A stretch of DNA of 21,056 nucleotides from Collinsella aerofaciens (GTDB lineage: Bacteria; Actinomycetota; Coriobacteriia; Coriobacteriales; Coriobacteriaceae): assembly GCF_901212495.1 (NCBI RefSeq), contig NZ_CAAKNY010000023.1, positions 1 to 21,056 of the forward strand, in the 5' to 3' direction. Of the stretch, positions 1 to 7,160 are shown in pieces. The position numbers and the translations under genes were made by a program. How positions within the stretch are numbered: the first letter of the stretch is position 1; each line of letters begins with the position of its first letter. Below the pieces are notes generated by a model, which saw only the letters and a list, made by a program, of their open reading frames with translations, ran no database searches and was not told the DNA's origin.

Positions 1-1
1 C

Positions 2-39
2 AAAAAAGCCCCGTCCCAAATTAGCTACCCGGGACGGGG
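2..39 (-). terminator. Rho-independent terminator of the kinase operon
   Basis: Read on the minus strand, a 9-bp perfect stem (CCCCGTCCC pairing with GGGACGGGG, plus-strand arms 9-17 and 31-39) is followed by C and a run of six T (2-7). It lies about 40 bases past the stop of the FGGY kinase and is placed to end the isomerase-transketolase-kinase transcript. The same stem and a similar loop recur at 12617-12649, so it belongs to a dispersed repeat family. Confidence 0.85.
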
Positions 40-65
40 ACCAATGATTTTTTGATCCCCGTCCC
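9..65. repeat. Three alternating GGGACGGGG arms
   Basis: The arm sequence occurs three times in alternating orientation: CCCCGTCCC at 9-17, GGGACGGGGA at 31-40 and TCCCCGTCCC at 56-65. The middle arm can pair perfectly with either neighbour, giving two mutually exclusive hairpins. Only the 9-39 pairing is followed by a T-run in the minus-strand transcript. This may be two repeat copies fused head to head rather than a regulatory switch. Confidence 0.7.
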
Positions 66-77
66 AGAAAAATCATG

Positions 78-1568
78 CTAGGCGGTGTACGAGATAGTCG
101 CGGCTACTGCGTGGCGCCAGCCGGCGATCTTGTCTGCTCGCTCGTCGGCAGGCATCGAAGGCTCCACGATGCCGCGGGCGCCGTAGACGTCGACAACATC
201 GCGCGCGTACATGCCGAGCGCAATGCCGCAGGCCCAGGCCGCGCCCAGGCCGCTCATCTCGTCGTTGCTCGCGATGCGAATGGGCGAACCTACCAAATCG
301 CTCTCAAACTGCATCAGGTAGGCATCGCGCGTAGGGCCGCCGTCAACGCGCAGCTCGGCCAGTGCAGCGCCCGAATCCTCAACCATCGCATCGATCACAT
401 CGAAGATCTGATACGCAATCGACTCGTCGGCAGCCTTCACAAACTCCGCGCGGCCCGTGGTGCGCGTCATGCCAAAGACGCAGCCCTCGGCGTCGCTCGC
501 CCAGTGCGGCGCGCCCAAGCCAGTGAATGCCGGCACAAAGTACACGTGGCTCGCCGGGTTGGCGGCGTAGCACAGGTCGGTGACTTCCTCGGGGTTGTTG
601 ATGAGCTCCAGGTCGTCGCGCAGCCAGGTCTTGACAGCGCCGGCGTAGCTCACGTTGCCCTCGAGCACATACTCGGTCACGCCGTTCAGACGCCACGCGA
701 GCGAGCTCGAAAGGCCGTGAGAGCTGGCGATAAACTCGTCACCGACGTTCATCATGACCGAGCTGCCGGTGCCGTACGTGGCCTTGGCCATGCCACGGCT
801 GTGGCAGCCCTGCGCAAACAGGGCGGCGTGGCTATCGCCCAGCACGCCGTGAACGGGCACGGGCGCCGGCAAAAAGCCGCCCAGGTCCGTTGTGCCGAAC
901 AGGCCGTCGGAATCGGTCACCTGCGGCAGGCAGGCCGGATCGATGCCAAAGGCTTGGCACACCGGCTCGCTCCAGCAGCCCTGACGCAGGTCGAACAGCT
1001 GCGTGCGGCTGGCGTTGGACCAGTCGCAGCGGAACTCGGCACCGCCCGTGAGCGTCCAGACCACCCAGGCGTCAATCGTGCCCAGGCACAGCTCGCCCGC
1101 CGCAGCAGCCTCGGCTGCCGCCGGCACGTTTGCGAGAATCCAAGCCATCTTGCCCGCCGGATAGTAGGGCGAGAGCACCAAGCCCGTCGTATCGCGCACC
1201 AGCTCGGCCACGCCCTCGCGCGCGGCCAGCTCGTCGCACAGCTCGCGGGCGCGGGCGCACTGCCACACCACGGCATCGCACAGCGGCTCGCCCGTCGCGC
1301 GGTTCCAGGCAACGGTGGTCTCGCGCTGGTTGGAAATGCCGATGCCGGCGACGTCGGCCGGGTTAACCCCGGTCTCCTCCACCACGGCACGCGCCACGGC
1401 CAAAACGTTGGCCGCGATCTCGGCCGGATCATGGCTCACCCAGCCGGCCTCGTTGACGATCTGGCGATGCGAGCGGTCGGCACGATGGATCAGATGGCCG
1501 CCCTCGTCCACCAGCAGCGCCTTGGTGCCCTGCGTGGACTGATCGATTCCGATGATGTAGCGGCCCAT
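78..1568 (-). CDS. FGGY-family carbohydrate kinase (candidate D-apulose or other pentulose kinase)
   Basis: A 496-residue cytoplasmic sugar kinase of the FGGY family, full length. The N-terminal phosphate-binding motif is DQSTQGTKA (residues 9-17). QRETTVAW (81-88), W102, Y135 and Asp245 match the residues that hold glycerol in glycerol kinase, but the Gln after the catalytic Asp is Ser246 (GDSHAA), so glycerol itself is doubtful. GLGAPHW lies at 351-356 and the VDGGPTRD nucleotide-domain motif at 408-415. The start chosen is the ATG at 1568, with AAAGGGG a few bases upstream; an in-frame TTG at 1583 would swallow that site. It is last in the operon, 56 bp after the transketolase C-subunit, with a perfect palindrome in the gap. 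From context it should phosphorylate the ketose made by the upstream isomerase. It could also be a glycerol, xylulose or ribulose kinase. Confidence 0.85.
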   Translation of the reverse strand: MGRYIIGIDQSTQGTKALLVDEGGHLIHRADRSHRQIVNEAGWVSHDPAEIAANVLAVARAVVEETGVNPADVAGIGISNQRETTVAWNRATGEPLCDAVVWQCARARELCDELAAREGVAELVRDTTGLVLSPYYPAGKMAWILANVPAAAEAAAAGELCLGTIDAWVVWTLTGGAEFRCDWSNASRTQLFDLRQGCWSEPVCQAFGIDPACLPQVTDSDGLFGTTDLGGFLPAPVPVHGVLGDSHAALFAQGCHSRGMAKATYGTGSSVMMNVGDEFIASSHGLSSSLAWRLNGVTEYVLEGNVSYAGAVKTWLRDDLELINNPEEVTDLCYAANPASHVYFVPAFTGLGAPHWASDAEGCVFGMTRTTGRAEFVKAADESIAYQIFDVIDAMVEDSGAALAELRVDGGPTRDAYLMQFESDLVGSPIRIASNDEMSGLGAAWACGIALGMYARDVVDVYGARGIVEPSMPADERADKIAGWRHAVAATISYTA

Positions 1569-1586
1569 GGCCACCCCTTTCAAAAT

Positions 1587-1621
1587 GAATGTGACAAAGG
1601 GACGGTCCCTTTGTCACATTC
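1587..1621. repeat. Perfect 17-bp palindrome with one-base centre
   Basis: Arms 1587-1603 (GAATGTGACAAAGGGAC) and 1605-1621 are exact reverse complements around a single G at 1604. The palindrome fills most of the gap between the transketolase C-subunit stop and the kinase start. It has no T-run on either strand, so it is unlikely to be a classical terminator. It shares a GGGACG core with the repeats at 9-65, 12617-12649, 17135-17150 and 21023-21051. As RNA it would make a very stable hairpin and could lower kinase expression relative to the genes before it. Confidence 0.85.
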
Positions 1622-1624
1622 CAA

Positions 1625-2566
1625 TTACTCTGCGGGCAGAAAGTCCTTGACGGCCTCGGCAATTCCGGTGCCCGTAAGTCCGTAGTGCGCAAAGACCTCG
1701 GGGCTCGTACCGGTGATGACCGGCGCGTCGGGCAGGGAGAGGCACTTGACCGGACGCGGGCAATGCTCGCCCACGACCTGCGCGACCATGGAACCCAGGC
1801 CGCCGAAGGGGCTGTGCTCCTCGACGGTCACGACGGCGCGCGTGGCGCCGGCGGCCTCGATCACGGCCTCGGCGTCGAGCGGCTTGACGCAGTACATGTC
1901 GAGCACCGTTGCCGAGATTCCCTGCTCGGCCAGCAGATCGGCGGCGTCCACGGCGTGGCGGACCATCTCGCCGGTGGCGACGAGCGTCACATCGGTGCCG
2001 CGACGCACCCAGGTGGCGCGATCCATCTGGAACGGACACTCGTCCTCGGTGTACACGTCCTCGACCGGGTTGCGCCCCACGCGGATGTAGGCCGGCTTGT
2101 TGTCGGCTACCAGGGCGCGCACAAGCTCGGCGGTCTGGAAGCGGTCGCTCGGCAGATACACGCGCATGTTGGGAATCGCGCTCATAGCGGCGATATCCTG
2201 CGCAGAATGGTGGCTCATACCCAGGGCGCCATAGGACACGCCGCCCGAGATGCCGATGAGCTTGACGTTGGTGTTGGAGTACGAAACGTCGACCTTGCAC
2301 TGTTCATACGAACGCGTGGTCACAAAGGACGCCGGCGAGGCGGCCCAGGTCTTCTTGCCGCACGAGGCCATGCCGGCGGCGATGCTCACCAGGTCCTGCT
2401 CGGCAATGCCGACCTCAATGGACTGCTGGGGATACTGGTCAAAGAACGGCGTGAGCGATGCAGAGCCGCGGGAGTCGGAGCACAGGACGACGATGTCTTT
2501 ATCGGTTGCGGCGGCCTCGAGCAGCGTGTCGCAGATAACCTTGCGGTTGGCGATCTTGTTAGCCAT
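1625..2566 (-). CDS. Transketolase C-terminal subunit (pyrimidine-binding half)
   Basis: A 313-residue protein matching the pyrimidine-binding and C-terminal domains of transketolase, encoded separately as in split transketolases. EVGIAEQD at 51-58 carries the glutamate that activates thiamine diphosphate. It works with the upstream N-subunit as a heteromer, moving two-carbon ketol units between sugar phosphates. Start is the ATG at 2566, preceded by AAGGAGG; longer in-frame starts lie inside the previous gene. It overlaps the N-subunit stop by 8 bp (ATGGCTAA), a sign of coupled translation. In the D-apiose route such a pair converts D-apulose 4-phosphate plus glyceraldehyde 3-phosphate to xylulose 5-phosphate and dihydroxyacetone phosphate. 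That role here is inferred from context; an ordinary pentose-phosphate transketolase is the alternative. Confidence 0.9.
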   Translation of the reverse strand: MANKIANRKVICDTLLEAAATDKDIVVLCSDSRGSASLTPFFDQYPQQSIEVGIAEQDLVSIAAGMASCGKKTWAASPASFVTTRSYEQCKVDVSYSNTNVKLIGISGGVSYGALGMSHHSAQDIAAMSAIPNMRVYLPSDRFQTAELVRALVADNKPAYIRVGRNPVEDVYTEDECPFQMDRATWVRRGTDVTLVATGEMVRHAVDAADLLAEQGISATVLDMYCVKPLDAEAVIEAAGATRAVVTVEEHSPFGGLGSMVAQVVGEHCPRPVKCLSLPDAPVITGTSPEVFAHYGLTGTGIAEAVKDFLPAE

Positions 2567-3395
2567 TGATAGCCTCCTTATGGGCAGCGAAATCGGCGAT
2601 GATCTGGGCATATTCCTCATCGTTGGGCAGGTGATGATGCCAGGCGGCCTTGTCCTCCATAACCGGCGAGCCGTAGCCCTTCACCGTGTTGAGGATGATG
2701 ACCGTGGGCTTACCCTTGGTCTCGGCGGCCAGCGTCAGCGCGGCGTCGATGGCCTGGACGTCGTTGCCCGGAATGGACAGCACGTTCCAACCGAAGGCGG
2801 CCCAGCGCTCCTCCTGCGAATCCTGCTTCATGACGTCCTCGGTGCTGCCGCTGATCTGCAGGCGGTTGCGGTCCACGAGCGCGCACAGGTTATCGAGCTG
2901 GTAGTTGCCGCCGCTCATGGCGCCCTCCCAGACCGAGCCCTCGGCAAGCTCGCCGTCGCCCATGATGGTGTAGACGCGGTAGTCGCGGCCATCCATCTTG
3001 CCGGCAAGCGCCATCCCGACGGCCACGGGCAGGCCGTGACCCAGCGAGCCCGAGTTCATCTCGATGCCCTTGAGCTTGTTGTTGGGGTGGCCGATGTAGG
3101 GGCTGCCGAACTTGGAGAAGCGGGCCTTGACGTCATCGAGGTCAAGATAGCCCTCGTGGCAGAGCACCGCGTAGTAGGCCTCCATGGCGTGGCCCTTGGA
3201 GAGCACGAAGCGATCGCGGTTGGGATCGTCGACGGTCTCGGGAGAAATGTTGAGGTGGTTGGCGTAGAGGGTCATGAGGGCATCGATGACCGACATGTCG
3301 CCGCCGATGTGCCCGCCGGCGCCAGCCATGATGATATCGACGCAATCGCGGCGAAGGTCCCAACGCAGGGATTCAAGCTCTTCGATAGTTGCCAT
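2559..3395 (-). CDS. Transketolase N-terminal subunit (thiamine diphosphate-binding half)
   Basis: A 278-residue protein with the hallmarks of the transketolase N-terminal half: GGHIGG (His29), LSKGHA (His69), GHP (His103), and the thiamine diphosphate and metal motif starting at GDGE (146-149) and ending at Asn177. The length fits split transketolases, which are about 270-280 residues. Start is the ATG at 3395, with GAGGAGA just upstream; the longer reading frame back to 3587 lies inside the isomerase gene and is discarded. It begins 2 bp after the isomerase stop and its own stop overlaps the C-subunit start, so all three are probably translated from one message. Substrate cannot be read from the motifs; the isomerase-kinase context points to a ketose phosphate. 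Confidence 0.92.
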   Translation of the reverse strand: MATIEELESLRWDLRRDCVDIIMAGAGGHIGGDMSVIDALMTLYANHLNISPETVDDPNRDRFVLSKGHAMEAYYAVLCHEGYLDLDDVKARFSKFGSPYIGHPNNKLKGIEMNSGSLGHGLPVAVGMALAGKMDGRDYRVYTIMGDGELAEGSVWEGAMSGGNYQLDNLCALVDRNRLQISGSTEDVMKQDSQEERWAAFGWNVLSIPGNDVQAIDAALTLAAETKGKPTVIILNTVKGYGSPVMEDKAAWHHHLPNDEEYAQIIADFAAHKEAING

Positions 3396-3397
3396 TT

Positions 3398-4798
3398 CTA
3401 CTCTCCTCGCAGGTAAGCTTTGACGTCTTCTTCGATGGGATCGTACAGGTCGGGGACAATGCCGATGTACTTGCACGCCTCGTATAGCACCGGCACCACG
3501 TTGGCGTGGATGGCGACACAGTGGTGGATGTAGGGACCCTCGACGATCTTGGCCTCGAGGCGCTTGAGGTTGTCGACCTCGACCCACAGGTAGGTGCCCA
3601 TGCCGACCGGGCCGTCGATGCCGCGGGCATTGCCCAGCAACAGCGAGTACTCGCCGTTGTCGCCGTCAAAGCGGGCAAGGGTGAGGTCGCCGTGCTTGGC
3701 CTCGGCCGTCAGCGCGCCGGGGTGATCGAAGGCCAGCGGGTAGGTGAGCTTGGGCTTGACCGCCGCGCAGCTGCAGGGCCAGGGGCCGCAGTGCTGCAGC
3801 AGCTCGCCGTTCTCGTTGTCGGGGTGACGGACGGTCCAGTCGGCGAACATGCCGCGGTGACGGCCAAGATCGGCTGCCTCGACCATGAGCGCGGTGATGG
3901 CGCCGTGGATGTCGGTCTCGCAGACGACGGGGATGCCCATCTCGTTGAGGATAGCGTTGGCGGCGCAGGGCATAATGCCCAGCTCGTCCTGCAGGGCGTT
4001 CCAGCACTGGATGGCGCCGGCGTTGCAGCCGTACTTCTGAACCAGGCGCTTCATGGCAATAGCGAGGCCGGCGACCGCGGGGACCTTGTCCTCGGGGATG
4101 CAGATCTCAAAGCTGTCGCTAATGTGGGCGAGCATGGCTGCCATGGCCTGCTCGTCGGCCTGGGCGTCGCGCACGGCCTGGACAAGCTCGGTCATGGGGA
4201 TGGGCGAAAGCTGGATGTTGAACTTCTCGAGCAGCTCGCCCTCGTTGCACATGGTCGACCAGAAGTCGAACGGACGGGTGGACATCTGCAGGATGCGGGT
4301 GTGCTTGAAGGTCTTGACCACGTTGCACACGGCCAAAAAGTCCCAGACGCCGCGCTCGAACTCGGGATCGGTCAGGCGGCAGTTGGTCATGTAGGTGAAG
4401 GGAACCTGGAAGCGGCGCAGGACCTTGCCGGTGGCGAACAGGCCGCACTGGCTGTCGCGCAGGCGGGTACCATCGGGCTCGGGGCGCTCGTCGCGCGGGC
4501 CCCACAGCAGCACGGGCAGACCGAGCTCGCGGGCAAGGCGGGCGCAGACGTACTCGGTACCAAAGTTGGCGTGGCAGAGCATGATGCCGTCGACGCCCTC
4601 GGCGCGGAACTTCTTGACGATAGGCGCGATATGGCTGTCGTCGAACAGCAAGCCCTCGTCGTTGATGTCGTCGATATCCACAATGTCGACGCCAATCTCG
4701 CGCAGGCGATCAGCCGTCAGGCCGCGATACTTGATTGCGTCCGGCGCGCTAAAGATGCTGCGGCGCGTGGGCACAAAGCCGAGCTTGATCTTATCCAT
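3398..4798 (-). CDS. L-fucose/L-arabinose isomerase-family aldose-ketose isomerase
   Basis: A 466-residue cytoplasmic protein of the FucI/AraA isomerase superfamily, in the shorter class of about 470 residues rather than the roughly 590 of classical L-fucose isomerase. The segment PVVCETDIHGA (290-300, Glu294) resembles the metal-binding part of FucI, Asp320 in FADW is a likely second ligand, and the His425-His426 pair near the C-terminus suits the third. These proteins use Mn2+ to interconvert an aldose and a ketose. Start is the ATG at 4798 after GGGGAGG. First gene of the operon, immediately before the split transketolase and kinase, so its ketose product should feed the kinase. D-apiose to D-apulose is the favoured reaction given the apiosidase-like gene nearby; L-fucose, D-arabinose or another pentose are possible. 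Family assignment is firm, substrate is inference. Confidence 0.82.
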   Translation of the reverse strand: MDKIKLGFVPTRRSIFSAPDAIKYRGLTADRLREIGVDIVDIDDINDEGLLFDDSHIAPIVKKFRAEGVDGIMLCHANFGTEYVCARLARELGLPVLLWGPRDERPEPDGTRLRDSQCGLFATGKVLRRFQVPFTYMTNCRLTDPEFERGVWDFLAVCNVVKTFKHTRILQMSTRPFDFWSTMCNEGELLEKFNIQLSPIPMTELVQAVRDAQADEQAMAAMLAHISDSFEICIPEDKVPAVAGLAIAMKRLVQKYGCNAGAIQCWNALQDELGIMPCAANAILNEMGIPVVCETDIHGAITALMVEAADLGRHRGMFADWTVRHPDNENGELLQHCGPWPCSCAAVKPKLTYPLAFDHPGALTAEAKHGDLTLARFDGDNGEYSLLLGNARGIDGPVGMGTYLWVEVDNLKRLEAKIVEGPYIHHCVAIHANVVPVLYEACKYIGIVPDLYDPIEEDVKAYLRGE

Positions 4799-4824
4799 GT
4801 ACGTCCTCCCCTAATCACATGTTC

Positions 4825-4893
4825 AGTAAACAGACGCGTGTTTCGTTTTGTTCTGTTTACTAAATGTTTTACTCTTTTGTTTAGTAGTTTAAC
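4825..4893. promoter_or_regulatory. Operator region of the isomerase operon
   Basis: The AT-rich gap in front of the isomerase holds a 10-bp inverted repeat, AGTAAACAGA (4825-4834) with TCTGTTTACT (4852-4861), and next to it the box ACTAAATGTTTTACT, core 4861-4870. A further GTTTAGTAGTTTAAC lies at 4879-4893. The core box recurs with one base change at 10370-10379 and 12529-12538, in front of the other transcription units of the locus, so it is a likely binding site for one or both LacI proteins. No convincing -35/-10 pair was picked. Confidence 0.6.
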
Positions 4894-4964
4894 GCGAAAG
4901 TCCCGTAAGCGGTAGAGAAATCAGCCTAAACGGTATGTAAACAATCTGAACATACAAGGGGAAC

Positions 4965-4991
4965 AAAAAAGAGGGCCCCGAAGGACCCTCT
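4965..4991 (-). terminator. Rho-independent terminator after PTS IIA
   Basis: On the minus strand a 9-bp stem (AGAGGGTCC with GGGCCCTCT, one G-U pair) closes on a TTCG tetraloop (4979-4982 on the plus strand) and is followed by six T (4965-4970). It sits about 90 bases past the IIA stop and separates the PTS operon from the isomerase operon. The stretch between it and the IIA gene shows nothing else recognisable. Confidence 0.92.
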
Positions 4992-5079
4992 CTATCCGTA
5001 GCTGTATGTGAACGGGCGCATTGTCGTCTCTTCGGCGCAAGCATGCGTCGCAACAATGGCCTGTCGGCAAAGCCGGTGG

Positions 5080-5397
5080 CTAAGCACCCATCTTGCGATA
5101 GACGTCCACGAACTCCTTGGCCAGGATGCCAAAGCCCTCGGCGCTCATAAGCTGGTCCTCGGCATGAACGACCAAAAGGTCGATGCTCAGGTCCTCGCCG
5201 GCAGCCGTCTGCTGGACAAGGCCGCCGTGAGCCGCGTGACCCTCGGCATAATGCTGCTGGCCCTCGGCGATCTTTGCCTCGGCCTCTTCGAACTTACCGT
5301 CGCGGGCCAGGTGAATCGCATCGATATAGCAGCTACGCGCGCAGCCGACGCCTGCAATGATCTGAAAGCTCTGAAGCTGAATCTCTTCCGTCGTCAT
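5080..5397 (-). CDS. PTS lactose/cellobiose-family IIA component
   Basis: A 105-residue all-helical phosphocarrier of the lactose/cellobiose PTS family. The phosphorylated histidine is His78 in VVHAEDQLM, the same motif and position as in staphylococcal LacF-type IIA; Asp81 in the same motif is the usual metal-site residue of the trimer. It takes phosphate from HPr and passes it to IIB. Length is normal. Start is the ATG at 5397, with GAGG about ten bases upstream, 2 bp after the IIB stop. Last gene of the hydrolase-glycosidase-IIC-IIB-IIA operon. No general PTS genes (EI, HPr) lie in the window, so these must be supplied elsewhere. Confidence 0.93.
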   Translation of the reverse strand: MTTEEIQLQSFQIIAGVGCARSCYIDAIHLARDGKFEEAEAKIAEGQQHYAEGHAAHGGLVQQTAAGEDLSIDLLVVHAEDQLMSAEGFGILAKEFVDVYRKMGA

Positions 5398-5399
5398 GC

Positions 5400-5702
5400 T
5401 TAGAGCCTCATCAGTTCCTTGGCTTGGGCTAGCGCCTTAACGCCGTCCATCATGCCGTAGGTGGTCATGGGGATCACGCCCACCGGCACCTCGGGACATG
5501 CGGCGCAGACCTCGTCCTTGGCATAGCCAACCTGCGGCCCAAGCAGGATGCAGTCGGCATTGCGGCCAATGGTCGCGGCCTCGTTGACGGCGTGGGCGGA
5601 GACCTCGCACTCCAGACCCTCGGCGTCAGCAGCCTTCTTGATGTTCTTCATGATGATGCTCGTGGACATGCCGCCAGCGCACATTAGAACGATGTTTTTC
5701 AT
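5400..5702 (-). CDS. PTS lactose/cellobiose-family IIB component
   Basis: A 100-residue IIB protein with the phosphocysteine at Cys8 inside the loop CAGGMSTS (8-15), near the N-terminus as is typical for the cellobiose and lactose IIB family. It carries phosphate from IIA to the sugar bound by IIC. Start is the ATG at 5702, with AGGAAAGGAA upstream; the longer reading to 5729 adds nine residues with no support. It lies 90 bp after IIC, with a hairpin in the gap, and 2 bp before IIA. Confidence 0.93.
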   Translation of the reverse strand: MKNIVLMCAGGMSTSIIMKNIKKAADAEGLECEVSAHAVNEAATIGRNADCILLGPQVGYAKDEVCAACPEVPVGVIPMTTYGMMDGVKALAQAKELMRL

Positions 5703-5743
5703 TGCAGTTCCTTTCCTGTAACCCCTCACAGGGACTTATATGT

Positions 5744-5769
5744 TTCGGCGATCAACGCGATCGGCCGAA
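5744..5769. other. Hairpin between IIC and IIB genes
   Basis: TTCGGCGATC (5744-5753) pairs with GATCGGCCGAA (5759-5769) apart from one bulged G, around a five-base loop. There is no T-run. In the minus-strand message it lies between the IIC stop and the IIB ribosome site, where a hairpin can protect or mark a processing point and so set different IIB/IIA and IIC levels. That role is a guess from position. Confidence 0.4.
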
Positions 5770-5792
5770 CCTTCGAACTTGTGGACAATGAC

Positions 5793-7064
5793 CTACTCGG
5801 CAGAAGCCTTTGCAGCAGCTTCCTCGGCCAGTGCCTCCTTATCGGCCATCTTGACGAACGGGATAAACAGCAGTCCGACCAGCAGGATTGCGGCGAGGAC
5901 GATTGCGACCAGGCCAATGCCGCCCGTAAAGAAGTTGCTGATGGGCAGCGGCACGACAAACGGCATGGAAATGGTCGGGTTAAATGCATTGCCCAGACCG
6001 AGCATCAGGCCGACGGCGGCAGCAATGCAGGCCACGGGCTTGAGCAGGATGTAGGGGATGAACATATAAGGGTTCATGGCAATGGGCGTACCGAAGATGA
6101 TGGGCTCGGAGATGTTGAAGAGTGCGGGCACCAGGGCAATCTTGGAGAGGGCCTTGTAGCGCTCGGACTTGGCCGTGAGCAGCGCAAGCTCCATGCCAAG
6201 GGCGTCAACAGAACCGACAGAGAACATGATGATGAACGACAGGTACGGCAGTGGCTGGCCGGCAACGAATGCCTCGGTGTTGGCAAGAGCGCAGGCCTGG
6301 ATAACCGGCATGTACACGCCCATCAGGACGCTGGGGTGGATACCAAAGAAGAACAGCAGGTTGCACAGCGTAAAGTAAATGACAACGGCCCAGGGGCTGG
6401 AGCCCAGGAACATAACGGGAGTGGCAATGGTGCTGTTGATGAGGTTAAAGACATCGCCGAAGCTCGTCATGCCCATGCCCCACTTAACCAGAGCAGCCGT
6501 GGTGAAGATGACGATGGCGCAGAACATCGGAGACAGCGAATCGGTAACAAACTGCGGGACGGAATCGGGCATGGGAATAGCCATATGCTTCATAAGGAAG
6601 TTGAGCGCCTTGGGCACGATCAGTGCCACGAGCAGCGCCACGAACAGACCCGAGCTTCCCAGATAGCTGGTGGCGATAAACGTGGAGCCGTCCTCGGCAT
6701 GACCCAGCGGGATCAGGAGGAGCAAGACACCGATGGCCGCAACCGTCGACGTAAGGCCCTTGTTCTCGAGCACCTTGCCGTAGGCGTACGAGACCGAGGC
6801 ACACATGTAGATGGCGCCGAGGTTCATGGTAACGACCAGCACATCGCTAATCGTCGCCGACATGCCGGTGCTGGTAAGGAACGCCTGCAGCGGCGGAATC
6901 GGCAGTCCGTTGATAATTGACAGCAGCGCCACGCCCAACGTAACGGGCATGGTCGACATCATGCCGGACATAAGACCCTTTACGACCTTAAAGCTGCTCA
7001 CCTTGTGGGCAATGGGGCCCACATGCTTCTCGAGGAAGCCCTGCATCGAATCGAGAACGCTCAT
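5793..7064 (-). CDS. PTS lactose/cellobiose-family IIC permease
   Basis: A 423-residue membrane permease of the EIIC lactose/cellobiose family, about ten membrane segments, normal length. The family substrate-site motif is clear as FNISEPIIFGTPIAMNP, and FGIHPSVLMG earlier in the protein is also typical. It imports the sugar while IIB phosphorylates it. The N-terminus MSVLDSMQGFLEKHV is typical, supporting the ATG at 7064, although the best upstream ribosome site (AGAGAGG) is rather distant at about 15 bases. It lies downstream of the glycosidase with a 96-bp gap. This family usually takes disaccharides or beta-glycosides, which fits import of a glycoside rather than a free pentose. The exact substrate cannot be told. 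Confidence 0.92.
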   Translation of the reverse strand: MSVLDSMQGFLEKHVGPIAHKVSSFKVVKGLMSGMMSTMPVTLGVALLSIINGLPIPPLQAFLTSTGMSATISDVLVVTMNLGAIYMCASVSYAYGKVLENKGLTSTVAAIGVLLLLIPLGHAEDGSTFIATSYLGSSGLFVALLVALIVPKALNFLMKHMAIPMPDSVPQFVTDSLSPMFCAIVIFTTAALVKWGMGMTSFGDVFNLINSTIATPVMFLGSSPWAVVIYFTLCNLLFFFGIHPSVLMGVYMPVIQACALANTEAFVAGQPLPYLSFIIMFSVGSVDALGMELALLTAKSERYKALSKIALVPALFNISEPIIFGTPIAMNPYMFIPYILLKPVACIAAAVGLMLGLGNAFNPTISMPFVVPLPISNFFTGGIGLVAIVLAAILLVGLLFIPFVKMADKEALAEEAAAKASAE

Positions 7065-7108
7065 TTCGTGTCCACTGATCCTCTCTTAACGGTTCACGTA
7101 GTTGTCAA

Positions 7109-7137
7109 GCGGGAAATTGCGGCCGACTCTTTCCCGC
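7109..7137. other. Hairpin between the glycosidase and IIC genes
   Basis: GCGGGAAA (7109-7116) and TTTCCCGC (7130-7137) form a perfect 8-bp stem with a 13-base loop. In the minus-strand message a run of T comes before the hairpin, not after it, so it does not look like a terminator for the operon. A TTGACA directly downstream (minus strand) could hint at an internal promoter for the PTS genes, but no matching -10 was found at usual spacing. Confidence 0.4.
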
Positions 7138-7160
7138 CTATGACCAAAGAAAAAAAATGG

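Noticed and set aside
1569..1583. In-frame TTG start for the kinase
   Set aside because: It would place the ribosome site inside the coding region; MGRYIIGIDQ is the normal FGGY N-terminus.
75..1685. Long plus-strand open frame of 536 codons opposite the kinase
   Set aside because: It is antisense to a clear FGGY kinase, has no family resemblance and is rich in Arg, His and Ala, as expected for the complement of high-GC coding DNA.
2250..3416. Plus-strand open frame of 388 codons opposite both transketolase genes
   Set aside because: It covers two well-supported genes in antisense and shows no motifs.
3506..4915. Plus-strand open frame of 469 codons opposite the isomerase
   Set aside because: Antisense shadow of a conserved enzyme, low-complexity Val, Gly, Leu and Asp content, no ribosome site.
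5781..6920. Plus-strand open frame of 379 codons opposite PTS IIC
   Set aside because: The complement of membrane-protein codons gives a His-, Gln- and Asp-rich frame; the IIC motifs on the other strand are decisive.
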